Assembly (NCBI RefSeq): GCF_016802725.1
Contig: NC_052667.1
Span: 6,786,501 to 6,850,500 of the forward strand
Direction of reading: 5' to 3'
Length of the DNA stretch: 64,000 nucleotides
Origin: Solenopsis invicta
Lineage: Eukaryota > Arthropoda > Insecta > Hymenoptera > Formicidae
Part shown: one piece after another, positions 11,639 through 23,617 of the stretch
Layout: every line of letters starts with the position of its first letter
How positions within the stretch are numbered: the first letter of the stretch is position 1
The notes under the pieces: generated by a model
Seen by the model: only the letters and a program-made list of their open reading frames with translations
Database searches by the model: none
What the model was told of the DNA's origin: nothing
Translations under genes and position numbers: made by a program

Positions 11639-12238
11639 CTGAAAGAAAAATATTTCATCTTAAAATTCATTTTTTATGCAATACTGTATCATAATACATC
11701 CCAATACACCCCAGTCGACATAGTTATGTATTCACTATATATCCACTACATAGCTATAAGTGTTAATATCACATTTTATATAATGTGAAAGTTGCAGCAA
11801 TATTGTAGTTATAATTTCATCTTTTTTTCAAAAATAATGATGATGGTATATTTATATAATTACTTTTTTGTATGATGTCTATATTTTCAACATTTAAATT
11901 CTATATATTGAGGCATGACATATTTGTTAGATATACAGCATTTGCACATTTACATTACATAAAAGAAAGCAATAGATACAAGTAATTATGATATAAATAT
12001 CACTAAATATTTGCTATATGAAGTATTATTCTTAAATTATGTAGCAGTTACAAACTGTATCGACTGGATGGATACTAAGGCAAGATATAATATTATGTTT
12101 TAATATAATATTAATAATACTATTATTAGTATAATTTAATAGTTTTATTTTAGAAACAGAAAATTATTATGTTGATTCGTAAATTAATTTGTAATGCCAA
12201 ACTATAAATGAAAGCAAAGGCTCTCATGCAGGCTAAAA

Positions 12239-13000
12239 CAAGTTCACAAATAGGATCAAGGTCAATTAGCCAAGCAAATAAAGATGAAATTTTATATGAG
12301 TAGTGTATACATTGATGCACTTCACATATTGCATATCAAAAAACACAACATTTCAACATTACTTAGTCTTTCTTAATCATAGTCAAACAATCGACTAAAT
12401 TGATTTCATCTCTATAAATTATAACATAATTATACCATAATCAGGAAGTTTTGTCACGAAGTTAGATGTTAACTATTAGTGTAGCTTGAATTCAGTTTTG
12501 GTCAGTTGTATACAAAAATTATGTATATATTTGCACAAGATTACCCAGATAAAATCTTACATCTTTAAAAATTAAGTTCGATTCCATTGGTTTTTAAGAT
12601 TACATTGGAATTTTGACATAAGTTCCCAGAATATTCACACAAATACACTTTTAATGATGCTGGACAAAACATATTCTCACCTCTAAACGAGTAATTTGTT
12701 AGAAACTTATAATTTAATCACAGATGAAATCTTTATACACAATTTTTATGTACATGACCAAAACTGAATTCAAACGACACTTAACAGTCAACATCCAACT
12801 TGATGACAAAGCTTCCTGACTAACAATTATGTTGTAATTTATAGAAATTAAATCAATTTAGTAAATTGTTTTAAGTAGAGTCAAAACGTTTCGCTTCTTC
12901 ATATGTAATATGTGAGATACGTAGATACATACACTGTTTATTATAAAATTACATCTTTATTTTCTTGTTTAACTGACCTTGATTCTATTTGTGAATTTGC
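12239..13000. mobile_element. Large fold-back repeat, arms about 290 bp
   Basis: The left arm (ttcacaaataggatcaaggt at 12241 onward) reads as the reverse complement of the right arm, which ends accttgattctatttgtgaa near 12995. Shared blocks include gaattcagttttggtca and a copy of caggaag-ttttgtca. The arms are diverged (roughly 75-80 percent by eye) with a central spacer of about 170 bp. It may be an old fold-back transposon or two opposed copies of one element. It lies in the presumed 5' intron of the 1336-aa gene. Confidence 0.65.
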
Positions 13001-13139
13001 TTTGTAATGTCAGTCGAGGAAATCGTAACAGACGGGCAGAGTATTTTTACTGAAAGAACATAGAAAGTGTAAGACTTCATTAAAGTTTCATCACGTTCCC
13101 ATACATTATATTCAACCAACTCATTCACCAACGTTACAA

Positions 13140-13665
13140 CGCAGAACGTTGTTACAATGCAAACTTGACGACCACGTGTTCGGCGCTATATTCCTCGAAT
13201 CTCATTGTGTGTCAAAAGTGTTCTTTTCAACGGTGAGTCCGTCGTCGTCATCACCGCGGAACACAACGGTCGGATGTACATACGTGTGTCTTTCACGGCG
13301 CGCACGCACACGCATATTTGAGAGATTACTCGCGCGGGCATTCTTAGAAAACGTCGCGAGCCCCGCGCGATAAAACTCCGCCGCGCGCTCGCCGCCACTC
13401 GCTCCGATTATAAATACACTCCGTCGCTACCTTGCTGTGCACTAACCTCCAATGTCGAAATCGACGCGATTCCTTCCTCGGCCTGGACCCGCCGAGTCAT
13501 GAATAATGAGTCACGGGTGCCAGATGATCATTGATGAGCCGAGGCGACGCGAAGGCGACGGCTGCAGCTGTGCACGGCGACGTGCCGAGGTCAGTGCTCG
13601 TCGCCCGGGCGCCCGATAACCACGATAACGACGTTGCATTCAGCGTCCCCCTCGCTCCTCTCGCG

Positions 13666-13696
<31 letters not shown>

Positions 13697-14280
13697 TCTG
13701 TCCGCAAGCGATGCTTGACGCTTGACAACTTCGTCGCGCCACGCGCGACGTCTCAGCTCCGTTGATACGCGCGACGCCTCTCGCTGCTCCAATTTCACTG
13801 ATTCGACAGCTCGCTCAGAGCCCGCGAGGACTGCGAGGAGGCCCGAGTGACCTCGAAACGTCCATCTTCCTTACGCAGGCCCGACGCGCTCGCGGAAGAA
13901 GCGTGTAGCATCCGATTGTCGGGGCAACTCACGCAGAACGGCCATTACTCGGCGAGAGTTTGCGCCAGCGCTCGTAAAAGGCACGACGACGACGACGACG
14001 ACGACGGTACCAGACCGGCTGCTCGCACTGAACTTGCGAGGAGAGAAACGAAGCGGCGATTCGTCCTCTGGACCCCACCCATGCTCGCTCGCTCGCTCGC
14101 CCTCCGCGTAAAAAAAAATCCTCGGGCGAGCACCCACGCGTCGCCACAAGCTGCACACGACTGGCTGTGTGTACAGTGGACGGCATTAATGATAGCATTG
14201 GACAGCGTTTCTCAGAGCATCCCCTCCACAAGGACTTGACTGACGTCGGTTGGGTAGAGCTCTATATATGACGGAGATAA
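13140..14280. promoter_or_regulatory. CpG-rich island between the 1336-aa gene and intergenic DNA
   Basis: Base composition changes abruptly from AT-rich to GC-rich, with many CG dinucleotides, a (CT)n tract (13667-13695) and a GAC repeat (13983-14006). Open frames here are short, repeat-driven and exist on both strands, so I read this as promoter and 5' leader DNA rather than coding sequence. Confidence 0.5.
14239..14270 (-). promoter_or_regulatory. TATA plus initiator, candidate core promoter facing the 1336-aa gene
   Basis: On the minus strand a TATA-like box (catatataga, 14261-14270) is followed 27 bases later by TCAGT with its A at 14241, the arthropod initiator consensus. It sits at the right edge of a CpG-rich island. 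A good donor (ttctgc then gtgagt) follows at 13932, so a first exon of about 14241-13933 spliced to 11638 would make a normal transcript for the gene at 7590-11600. Motif-based inference. Confidence 0.45.
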
Positions 14281-14379
14281 TTTTTCAGAACAGATTGTAA
14301 GTTTCTTTTTTTTACTTATCTGATGATTTATAAACCAAGATTGTGCGTTTACGCGAAAAATATAAGTAGTCTACGTTAC

Positions 14380-15345
14380 GCGTAAACAACGTAAACTTAC
14401 GTTGTCTACGTAAACTATATGTTTGAAATGTCATCAGTGTAAACTATATCTATGGATCAAAGAAGATTTGAACTTGATATGTAATATAGGGTTGGGCCGT
14501 TTTATTTTAAAATAACGTCTACATGCATGTGTTTTTTATGTAAATAATAATATGTGATGTGCTTGCACGATCCTTTATCATGTAAACAATATAGTAGTAA
14601 ATATATAAAACGATTGTAAACTGGATAATTTAGAACATACTACAGAAAAAAAGTAATAAAGTTTTAAAATTGATATATCTGATTTTAATGTATTAATAAC
14701 AAAAATTTATATTAAAAATTAAAAAGTTAAACGAGGCTGAAGCCAGCAGCCGGACTTGGCAGCCGAATGCTGGAACTCAGATTTATTACTAATTTATTAG
14801 GAACACATCTAGGCAAGATGTAAAAAAGTTTCAGCGTTTGGTCACCTTTTATTTATTAAATATAGATGAATAATTGAGGCCTTACACCCGTTTTTCAAAA
14901 TGTCAATTTTTTTGAAAATTCAAAGAGTGGCCCAACGCGGATCTTTTACTAATTCATTATTTTTACTAATTTATCAGGCAAGCTGTAAAAAAAGTTTTAT
15001 CGTGTGGCCACGTTTTGAATTTTCAAAAAAGTTGATATTTTGAAAAACGGCCTCAATTATTCGTCTATAATTAATAAACAAAAGGTGGCCAAACGCTGAA
15101 ACTTTTTTTACATCTTGCCTAGATAGACGTGTTCCTAATAAATTAGTAAAAAATCTGAATTCCAGCGTTCGGTTGCTAAGTCCGGCTGCTGGCTTCAGCC
15201 TCGTAAAAGTTAAAGAAAATAATATATCAAAGTTTCATTATATTACTCAAATCTTCTATGATCCATAAGTTATTCATAAGTTTACATAGATAATATTTTA
15301 TACTCAGTTTATATAGTGTACATATAGTTTAAACGTTGTTTACGT
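14380..15345. mobile_element. Outer inverted-repeat element split by a nested insertion
   Basis: The left arm (cgtaaacaacgtaaac, then aaactatatg, tatggatc, agaagatttga up to about 14475) is mirrored by the right arm (tcaaatcttctatgatccat, catatagttt, aacgttgtttacg from about 15247 to 15345). Between the arms sits a second, complete palindromic element (14732-15203). So this is an older MITE-like element interrupted by a younger one. Confidence 0.6.
14732..15203. mobile_element. 472-bp fold-back MITE with 10-bp target duplication
   Basis: Almost the whole element is an inverted repeat. The ends are cgaggctgaagccagcagcc and its mirror ggctgctggcttcagcctcg, with inner blocks such as taggcaagatgtaaaaaa and tgtggccac mirrored too. 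Flanking direct repeats aaaagttaaa (14722-14731 and 15205-15214) look like a target-site duplication of about 10 bp, which would fit a Mutator-like or related DNA transposon. No transposase is encoded. Confidence 0.8.
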
Positions 15346-17430
15346 ATAATACACACTATCTTATATAGCACACAAAACTTGCAGCAACATTGTTATAACG
15401 TTGTAATATTGTTGCAACATTAAAGCAATATTGCAACAATATTTCTGCAAACTTTTCTGCTGTATGAGTGTACAGGTATTTTACTCGCTTAGAAAAAAAT
15501 TAGTATCAAATCAATTTATTGTTGTATATGTAAGTAAGGACATAACAATTTTTTCTTTATGTAAGAGAGCAAATTATGTCTGTTTAAGATAAAATAAATT
15601 CTTCCAAGATTTTTATTGAACTGTAAGAAAGCATACGAGTGAAAGTTGGAAAGGTTGGAAAGTAACGCGTTATACTTGCAGCATCGTAACAGATTTTTAT
15701 TTTTTAGTAACGACGTTACTTTTCTTTTTTAATAACTGTAATAGTAATTACAATTTTTCAGAACAGTAACGAATTTAACAGTTACTTTTATCATTACATT
15801 TACATTTTAAATTTGTGATTTCGTTGTGTATATTATACATATGTATATTTCAATTGTCTCCAACTGATATTCTGTTAAGTTTGAAACCATTTTTATGATT
15901 TAATAGAGTTTTAAAATATCATGAAACACAATCATTGTGCTGCATATATTTTAAGATAAATTTTAAATTTAAAATTATTAGAATTTTTTTTAACACAAAA
16001 TTGAGAATGGAAAAAAAATTTCTGTGTTTATATACGTACATACATATATACCCTACCTGCTACTAGTGAATTTTCAAGTTTTTATTATTAAAATTTTGAT
16101 ACTTTAAAATATTTAATAAGATTTTCTTAAAATAGTGTTAGTTCAATTATTCACTAACATGCAACCTATAAAGTAGAAGGAATCTAAAAAACATTCTTAA
16201 AAGAATTCTTAATTATATGAATGAATTTTCATCTAGAGAAGTATTAAAAGTATAACAAAAATATTAAAAAGTAGTACTCCCTTAATTTGTTTTCAAAAGT
16301 AATAGTCTTTATACCTGCATCAATTTGTAATTAAATATTCTTCTAGACAGCAGTAAAATAATTTTATTGAACAAACGTTACTATTTTCTTTTCGTAAATA
16401 TTTCACTAAACTCTATCCTTCATTTATTTCACTGAGCAAAGCCTTTCTTTAAAAATAACTCTAGAGATCGTAAAAAAATATCTAATCTTTAAGAGATAAT
16501 GTGTAACTTCTACTCGAGACACAAGTATTGTCACTGTCACGTTTATTCTCGCTGATATGAGCCGTCGATCGATGATCGGAATGTCTCAGGGACGATAATA
16601 AAGAACAAATACAACAATATGAGTGTTAAGCTTTTTCGTTTATTGAAAATATCTCTGTAAAACGTGTGTATATTGTGGCCGGGCGAGGTAAGCCGACAAT
16701 ACCGAATCTTCGACAACGAAATGAAATCGGGTAGCAAACGAAGAGATACGGTGAAGACATTGAAAACAATATAGTCGATCGTATTTTTAGTATCTACATA
16801 AGTAAAGGACGAATCAACGATGCATTCGCTTACTCTTTAATCTTATTATTAATTATATTATGTATAACAAAGCGGTAACAACTTGTTAATTGTAACTATT
16901 ATGATAATAATCGTTTACTTTATATAATTACAATAATATAATGTGTAAGGATCATTAACTAATCGATAACAAACGAATCGTATCCTCCTCCTTTTTCTTC
17001 TCTTCTTATTCTTTTTTTCTCTTCCTAATCGTAATCTTCGTTTTATCGCGTCATCCTTTCGCTTTCCATTTTGACCCAATGTCGATCGTTATAGCATAAA
17101 TCGTTTTATTATTTTTTTTCGCTCATCCCCCCCCCCTCTTTTTTGTATTAATTATTTAACAACAGTTTTTTATCCTCTTATTATATTTGCTCTTTAATTT
17201 AATAATCGTAGTAAACATAGTAATTATTTATAATATTGTGCAAATAACCCATATATTTATATTTATATTTATATATATATATTTCCTTTTTTGTTATTTA
17301 TTCTGTTAATAAAAGTGTAAGTAATGAATGTCGTATTCTCAACGGAGGAGCTTCTCTGTGTTTTCGCATTTTCGCGCGCGTGACACAAGTACCCGATCCG
17401 CGTGTCCGCACGACACGCGCGAGCGTGTAC

Positions 17431-17431
17431 A

Positions 17432-17483
<52 letters not shown>

Positions 17484-17500
17484 AACACACACACACACAC
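17431..17500. repeat. CA/TG dinucleotide microsatellite
   Basis: About 70 bases of acacac with a few interruptions (acaaac). Open frames here encode only alternating Cys-Val or Thr-His and are artefacts. Confidence 0.95.
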
Positions 17501-18424
17501 GTACCGCAAATTTGTTTGTCTTTTAAATGGACGATCCTTCGCGCGTTTTTTTATATTTTTTTTCTTTAAATATTTCGACAGCTAGCTTCTTCGTTAAAAT
17601 TGGAATCTTAGCACGTTTCTACCTAGCTTGATGACCCATGGCAGTTGCTTGTTCATTTATACTGGCCGACAGGCTCCGCAGCTTGACACTTTACAATGCT
17701 TTAGCCCAGCGCTCTAGGATTTTTGTTTCATATTTATTTAATAATTTTTTTTTTACTTCATTAATATCATTATTTATTATCTCACGACGTAGGATTAATG
17801 ATTCGAGAGTATCGAGACACTACAAAGCCACCTTTTTTTTCTTGCTATCCGTTTAAGAAAATTTTCGTGCATTTACGATTAGTTAACTTAGTTCTCTTTT
17901 ATACAATGCGTAACGGCAGTATCGTCCTCGGAAAAAGTACGTTAAACCTCGCCTTACCTCGCTTAACGAAGGAAAGCACTATTATATATATTTGTTTTAT
18001 ATATATATCTTACAGCCGTCGTCGCGCAAAAGCTGGTATCTTTAATGTACATTTTGAAAAAAATTAACGTAAATCAACGAAGCACACCACGCACACTCTT
18101 CCATCCCCCTATCCCTCTGTGGCATCGCCTTCGTCGTCGTCGTCGTCGTCGTCGGAGTCATCATTGTCGTTTACGTCACTGTCCTCGTCATTCTTGTTAC
18201 CATCCTCGTCGTTGCAACGTATTGATCAAACGAACGCGTCTTTATTTCATAAAATTGCTCCCTCCCGCGATATTATCAATCGATTCTCAAGCAACTTCAC
18301 GAGACGTTTGCGAAAGGACGACGAAAGAGGACTGCCTTCTAAAGAAAGATTGTCGATTGAATATATATATGTAGAGACTGATTAGAAATATCTCGACGAA
18401 ACGAAAGGAAGTAACGTTTGAGCT

Positions 18425-18815
18425 CTTTAAATCTCGTAGAGTGAAAAAATCACTTGAAAATTTGCACAAGCTCAATTTTCACTCTATACACTAGGAAAAA
18501 AAGTTTAGTGCCTTCCGTAAAGATCGTTTATTTTTTAACTGCAATCAAATATTTTGTTTTATACAACAAGAAATTGGATTGCTTCCACAAAATACAAGTA
18601 AATAAAAAAAAACTGTTTATGTCAACTGAATAGTTTTGTTCGGTATATTTTAACCAAATTATTTGTCATCACAGCAAAACACTTTTCCCAGTGTAAAAGT
18701 GAATGTTCACTCCATAAGAGTGAATTTGTTTTCTCTTACTAGAGTGACGAGTCACTCGGAAACTTGCACAAGCTCAATTTTCATTCTTTTAGAGTGACGT
18801 TTCGCTCTACGAGAT
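18425..18815. mobile_element. GAGTG-family inverted-repeat element with nested insertion
   Basis: The outer ends mirror each other: ctctttaaatctcgtagagt on the left and ctctacgagatttagaaag on the right. Inside, a second element (about 18487-18697) has ends tacactaggaaaaaaagttt and aaaacacttttcccagtgta. Both are non-coding. Relatives of the outer element occur at 18969-19069, 39593-40166 and 51865-51966. Confidence 0.65.
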
Positions 18816-18968
18816 TTAGAAAGTGTGGATACACAACGTATCATATAGAATTAATCGCTTGTTGAAGAGTGAGAGAGGGCGTGAAACACATTTCTGAAAG
18901 TTCTTGGAGATGTTCGCACGCCTCTCGACACCGCATTTGCATTTTGAGACACTACCTTCGGGTATTGT

Positions 18969-19069
18969 CTCTCTGTAAATCCCGTAGAGTGACAAATCAC
19001 TCGAAAAATTGCGCAGACTCAATGTTCACTTTTATCTCGAGTTTCACTCTACGGAGAGATTTAGAGGGC
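18969..19069. mobile_element. Short GAGTG-family palindromic MITE
   Basis: About 100 bp. The left end (ctctctgtaaatcccgtaga gtga) mirrors the right end (tcactctacggagagattta gag). It is a small uninterrupted copy of the family seen at 18425-18815 and 51865-51966. Confidence 0.65.
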
Positions 19070-20017
19070 ACCTTTCGTTAGACAGTCCTCCCACAGTTCT
19101 CTCTTCGGTTTGGCACCGCGGACGAAGCGCTAATTGACGCCGATGAACACGTCGCGATCAAGTTATTGGGGGAAGTCGTGATTGAACGCGCGGCGTCTAA
19201 ATTAACGCTCCATCCGTCGACAAATCGAACGCACCGCTCGGGCCTGAGGCGGACTTACGACGGTCTGCATTCCAAGATTACCTCAAAGGAACCCCCGTCG
19301 ATGAGGGAAACGCATTGTTCGACGTAGATGCATCGCCGGTAACGGACTGGCGCGAAATCCGAAAATCACCGCGATCTCTTAAATCGCGCAGTTGTTCACG
19401 ACGTCATCTCACGATCGCGATAATTACGCAGACCCGAGTTCCACGAAACCTCATCCCGACGGATCACTCGGGATGAGTCAACGCGCGTTGGACGCGCGCC
19501 GCGCGACAGATCTATCATGCAGATGATGAAGCGAAGCGCGCAGAAATAGAAGATGCCTCTACTCCGTCGTCGCTCGCGCGTGATTCATTTTTTTTCTTTT
19601 TTTTTTTTGTTCACCCGCCCCTCACTTCAGATGACTCATTCGAGACGATCGTGAAAAGCGAAAACCGCCTTGCAAATTCGCCTCCGGCGGCACGCCTCTC
19701 CGTCGCGCGCTTCCACCGGGGAAGGACGATGCACCGCGATGCTAATCGTCAAGGAGGCGTTTCCGGAGATCGCGGCCGTACGTTCAGCTGCCCGTCCCGT
19801 ACAAATCTACATCCCGGAACACGTACACAAACGCCCGCGACCGATTAAACGCCCAGCGCAAAGCTCCGCGAGATATTACGCGCATTAAACGTTCCATTGG
19901 CGAACAAATTGTCCTCGTGAACAGTTCCTGCAAACGTTAGGTACAGCCGAGATTGCATCTGCCTTCTTCTGTTTCTGTCCTTAAAAGGGGGCAGATGGAA
20001 TCGCTGGAAACGATCTC

Positions 20018-20263
20018 TACACTGGGAAAAAAAAACAATTGTCAATTTGACTAAATTTTTCAACTCGGTTAAATTTGTTCAGCTCCATATTTATGTATTT
20101 GACTTAAATACATAAGACATTTGAACTTTATTTCACTTTAAGCATTTATATATTTAACTTAACTACATATATATTTAATTTAAATACGTAAATGCTTGAA
20201 CCGAAGAAGTTCAATCGAGTTGAAAAATTTAATCAAGCCAAACGACTTTTTTTTCTCAGTGTA
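20018..20263. mobile_element. Palindromic MITE, TTGACTAAATTTTTC family, copy 1
   Basis: The ends are tacactgggaaaaaaaa and ttttttttctcagtgta, with inner mirror blocks tttgactaaatttttcaact and agttgaaaaatttaatcaa. About 246 bp, non-coding. A second copy starts 220 bp further right, and a third (22368-23040) carries a nested insertion. Confidence 0.75.
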
Positions 20264-20481
20264 CGACGAGAGTCGAACGTCAATTTAACCGGCGTCTGTC
20301 GGCTCCGATGTATGTAGATTTGCGCTAGAGATGTTCGAACTGCTCGAATACGAATCGAATTAGATAAGATTCGATTCGATTCGGATCTGAATCTCCATGG
20401 TTCGGAATGCACTGATAATTTGATTAAATCATATTTCGCACACACAAATGATTTTTATGTACAATCAATATATTTCTTACG

Positions 20482-20717
20482 TACACCAAGAAAAGGAGTT
20501 GATTAAATTTTTCAAGCAGATTGAATTTCTTCAGTTCAAGTATTTACGCATTTAAATTAAAATATATATATATATATATTTAAGCTTAATATACAAAGTG
20601 CTTAAACTGATGTTCAAGTATTTTCATGTATTCAAGTCAAATACATAAATAGTTGAACTCAACAAATTTAATCGAGTTGAAAAACTTAGTCGAGTTAACA
20701 ACTTTTTTCTCAGTGTA
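20482..20717. mobile_element. Palindromic MITE, TTGACTAAATTTTTC family, copy 2
   Basis: The ends are tacaccaagaaaaggagttg and aacttttttctcagtgta, with inner blocks gattaaatttttcaa and ttgaaaaacttagtc. About 236 bp, same family and orientation type as copy 1. Confidence 0.7.
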
Positions 20718-22367
20718 GAAATCTTTTTTACAATCTATATATTAAAGTTTTATCCAGCGACAATCGTGTTGTTACAATTAAAAGTTATGTTTCAAGGATT
20801 CAATTCGATTCGATTCGGCGTCAAGAAACTTGGCTTCGCACATCTCTAATCTGTACAGGTCCGTACCCTCGCGTTGCTCTTCACCGTCTCTACGTGAATA
20901 CGAGTTGCCCACGTTCGACGAATGTAGTATCGAAAATATATATATTATTACGTGTACAAGCGATTTGATTATTATCGAATTATTTGCACATATTACAACC
21001 ACGGGAGGGGTGGCCAAACTGAAGAGGAAGCGGGGGGAGGGGGCCTCGGAGGTACGGGACAGTAAGCCGGACGGACCATCGGATTTTCGCGGTACTTCGA
21101 TATATATAGAAGAACGATCGACGGATAATCCAAGCAAGGTCTTCGTCTCTGACTTCTTCTCTTTTTCTTTTAATTTTTTTACGCGTCGTCGTCGTCCGTC
21201 GTGCGTTTCCAAGACGCCGCGATTCCGAGGGACAACGTACGATGGCGCGAAACCCGATCGATCTATCGATCCATCGATCGATCGGCGATCTCGATCGGGC
21301 GCTCGGAAACCGGGGGGGGGGAGGCCGGCGGATACGAAACGCAGCGGAGAACGAGAACCGTTCCCGAAGATGCGGACACGCAGCTGCCTGCGAACGTACA
21401 TACGCGCGCGTGCCGTGCCATGCTGAGGAGCTATTTTTACAGATGCGCGATATATAAAAAATACTGTCCTCCAAACCGTTCCACCAACGCGGAGCGAAAG
21501 CAACGTTTAACGCGGCGAAAACGCAATCTTACGAAGCGACAAATGTGTCTCGAGAAAATTCAGAATTGACGGCGACGTGCGCCCTTCGTGTCGCGTTTGC
21601 AATTGTGTTTTACTTTTCCACAGACAGATCTTTCAGGATTCAACGTTTAATTTTATAGCGGTACACGTTTTTTTTTTTCCAAGCGATTTCAGATTCAGAG
21701 AGCCTCGGGGACTTGGCGATGTGAAATCGTGGGACAAACCGCGGCGAGATTCGAATTTGCAGTTTATTAGGTATACGTAGAAAAGCTACGAGGACATTAA
21801 TGTTGGACGAAGCTCTCCTAGAAGCTTCGTCTCGAAGCGAGAACTCGACGTCGGTTAGGATAGTGTGAGTTATTTGTACAACAATTTCCAAAATGGTGCT
21901 CATCCCGTTCGTAATTTGTGAAGTAGCGAACGTCCTTTCTCTGACGCGTTATCTTCGAAATATGTGTTATTTTTTTTTGTTTTGTGTGTGTGTGTGTGTG
22001 TCATTTCTGCAACGACATCCCTGCGCTTCGATGTTCTGATCGTCGTTGTCATCGTCGTCGCAATTGTCATTATCGTTATTAAGTCACTGTCATTATTGGC
22101 TGCGTTCAGGAGATTCAACAATCGGTTTCACCATCAGCAATCGAATCTGATTGACGGGGGAAACGGCATAGTAGCAAGAGCATGAGACGGAAATATAAAA
22201 ATCCGTATGCGTGACGATTTTTACAAATTTTATTTGTATATCGCTCTGGAAAACAAATGACGCATATATAAATTTCAAAGCATAACACGTCACATATTCT
22301 ACAAGACGTCTAATTTTGCAGATCCAAAACTAATTTTAAAAATGGGTGTATTTCGTATCTTCGATGA
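20718..22367. other. Intergenic DNA, no gene assigned
   Basis: Mixed composition with a CG-rich part (about 20860-21560) containing atcgatcg-type repeats and a G run at 21311. Open frames of up to about 240 codons occur on both strands here but are compositional (Arg, Ser, Pro and Arg, Thr rich) and overlap one another. A TG repeat lies at 21981-22001. It may be regulatory DNA; nothing specific can be shown. Confidence 0.5.
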
Positions 22368-23040
22368 GAAAAAGAGTTGTCAACTTGACTAAATTTTTCG
22401 ACTGGTTAAAATTTTTTTCAGTTCAATTATTTATGTATTTGAATTAAATGTATAAAATATTTGAGTTTAAACATTTATATATTTAACTTAACTACATATA
22501 TTATATATTTAATTTAAATACACAGTTGGAAAAATTGTGTTAAATTTAACATGTATCACTTACGGTCCCAAACGGTCCACTCAAATTTTTGTGTTAATTT
22601 AACGCAAGATGGATATGTTAGAAAGTAACATAAATATTATGTGAAAAATTAACACAAAAACTGTAAGACTACGACATAGTTTAAAAACAAAAAGTGGAAA
22701 CATTTCTTCAATAAAATTAACATTTATAATAAACTGATACGTACACTTCATTCATTTACCTTATTATTAAGGCTTTGTTTTAAAATTGGCATTATTTTTG
22801 TGTTATTTGTTTATTCGCTCATAAATTGTCAACGCTAAGAAATGTTAAATATCAATTTAACAGAAAATGTTCAAATAATCGTGTTATGTTAAATTAACAC
22901 TTGTGTCAAAAATTTTAACGAAGATCGGTTTTAAACATAAACACAAAGTGTTTTCTACTGTGTAGATAAATACTTGGGCTGAAGAAATTTAATCGAGTTG
23001 AAAAATTTAGTCAAGTCAAGACATTTTTTAAATCTCAGAG
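22368..23040. mobile_element. TTGACTAAATTTTTC-family MITE, copy 3, interrupted
   Basis: The left half (gttgtcaacttgactaaatt up to about 22519) and the right half (ttgaaaaatttagtcaagtc, about 22995-23030) belong to the family of 20018-20263. They are separated by a younger element at 22521-22962. Confidence 0.65.
22521..22962. mobile_element. CACAGT-ended MITE nested in another MITE, TA target duplication
   Basis: The element begins cacagttggaaaaattgtgt and ends cacaaagtgttttctactgtg, with TA on each side (22519-22520 and 22963-22964). Internally it has tgttaaatttaaca palindromes. A longer relative is at 58815-59837. A TA duplication points to a Tc1/mariner-type origin; no transposase is present. 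Confidence 0.7.
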
Positions 23041-23617
23041 TCCGCGCTCCTACAGCTCGTCTATGCTAGATGTGCAGCGAGACACAAACATCACATCTCT
23101 TATTGCATCTAAACGAATCGACCATCATCCGTGCGTATCCCGCTCGTAAATCCACCAATCACATTCAATTGCATCAAGACTGTTACATCATGACAACGCC
23201 TGCTGAACACTGCCTTTGTTCTCGTTATCAGGTCCGTCGTGGTCTCTTCAATCCTTAAAGGCCTCTGTCGCCGAGCGAGTTACGAGGCTAGTCGCTCGCG
23301 TTCTCGACCAGCGAGAAAACGTTCTTTCCCTCTTTATTCTCTCTCTCTCTCTCTTTCTCTCCGAATTTTAGCGATCGTCATCCTCCCACACGTCGACTTC
23401 CTGTCGGCGAGCGTAGCCGCCTCTGACGTGCTGACAACAGCACACGCCCGCTTTCTCGTCGTTGTCCCTCTCGACCCGCGCGCGTCGGTTTCATCGCGTC
23501 CCTTTTCTCCGCCCTATCGACCCTACGCGAATCGCGGATGCAGACGTAGAAAAATAACGATCGCGCAATCCGCACTGGATATACACACACGCATACATAT
23601 ATACATATATGTGTCTT

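Larger units (their letters stand above)
15346..20017. other. Intergenic DNA, no gene recognised
   Basis: AT-rich up to about 17500. The repeat features are gcaacaatatt-type palindromic motifs near 15390-15460, a C homopolymer-rich stretch near 17131, a CA repeat (17431-17500), a GTC repeat (18126-18152) and the GAGTG-family inverted-repeat elements described separately. Short frames overlap these repeats only. From about 19080 the sequence becomes more GC-rich and CG-rich without a convincing exon. Confidence 0.6.

Noticed and set aside
17269..17585. Cys-Val and Thr-His repeat frames
   Set aside because: Artefacts of the CA/TG microsatellite.
20778..21503. 241-codon minus-strand frame
   Set aside because: Arg/Ser-rich, overlaps similar frames on the other strand, no recognisable feature; likely compositional.
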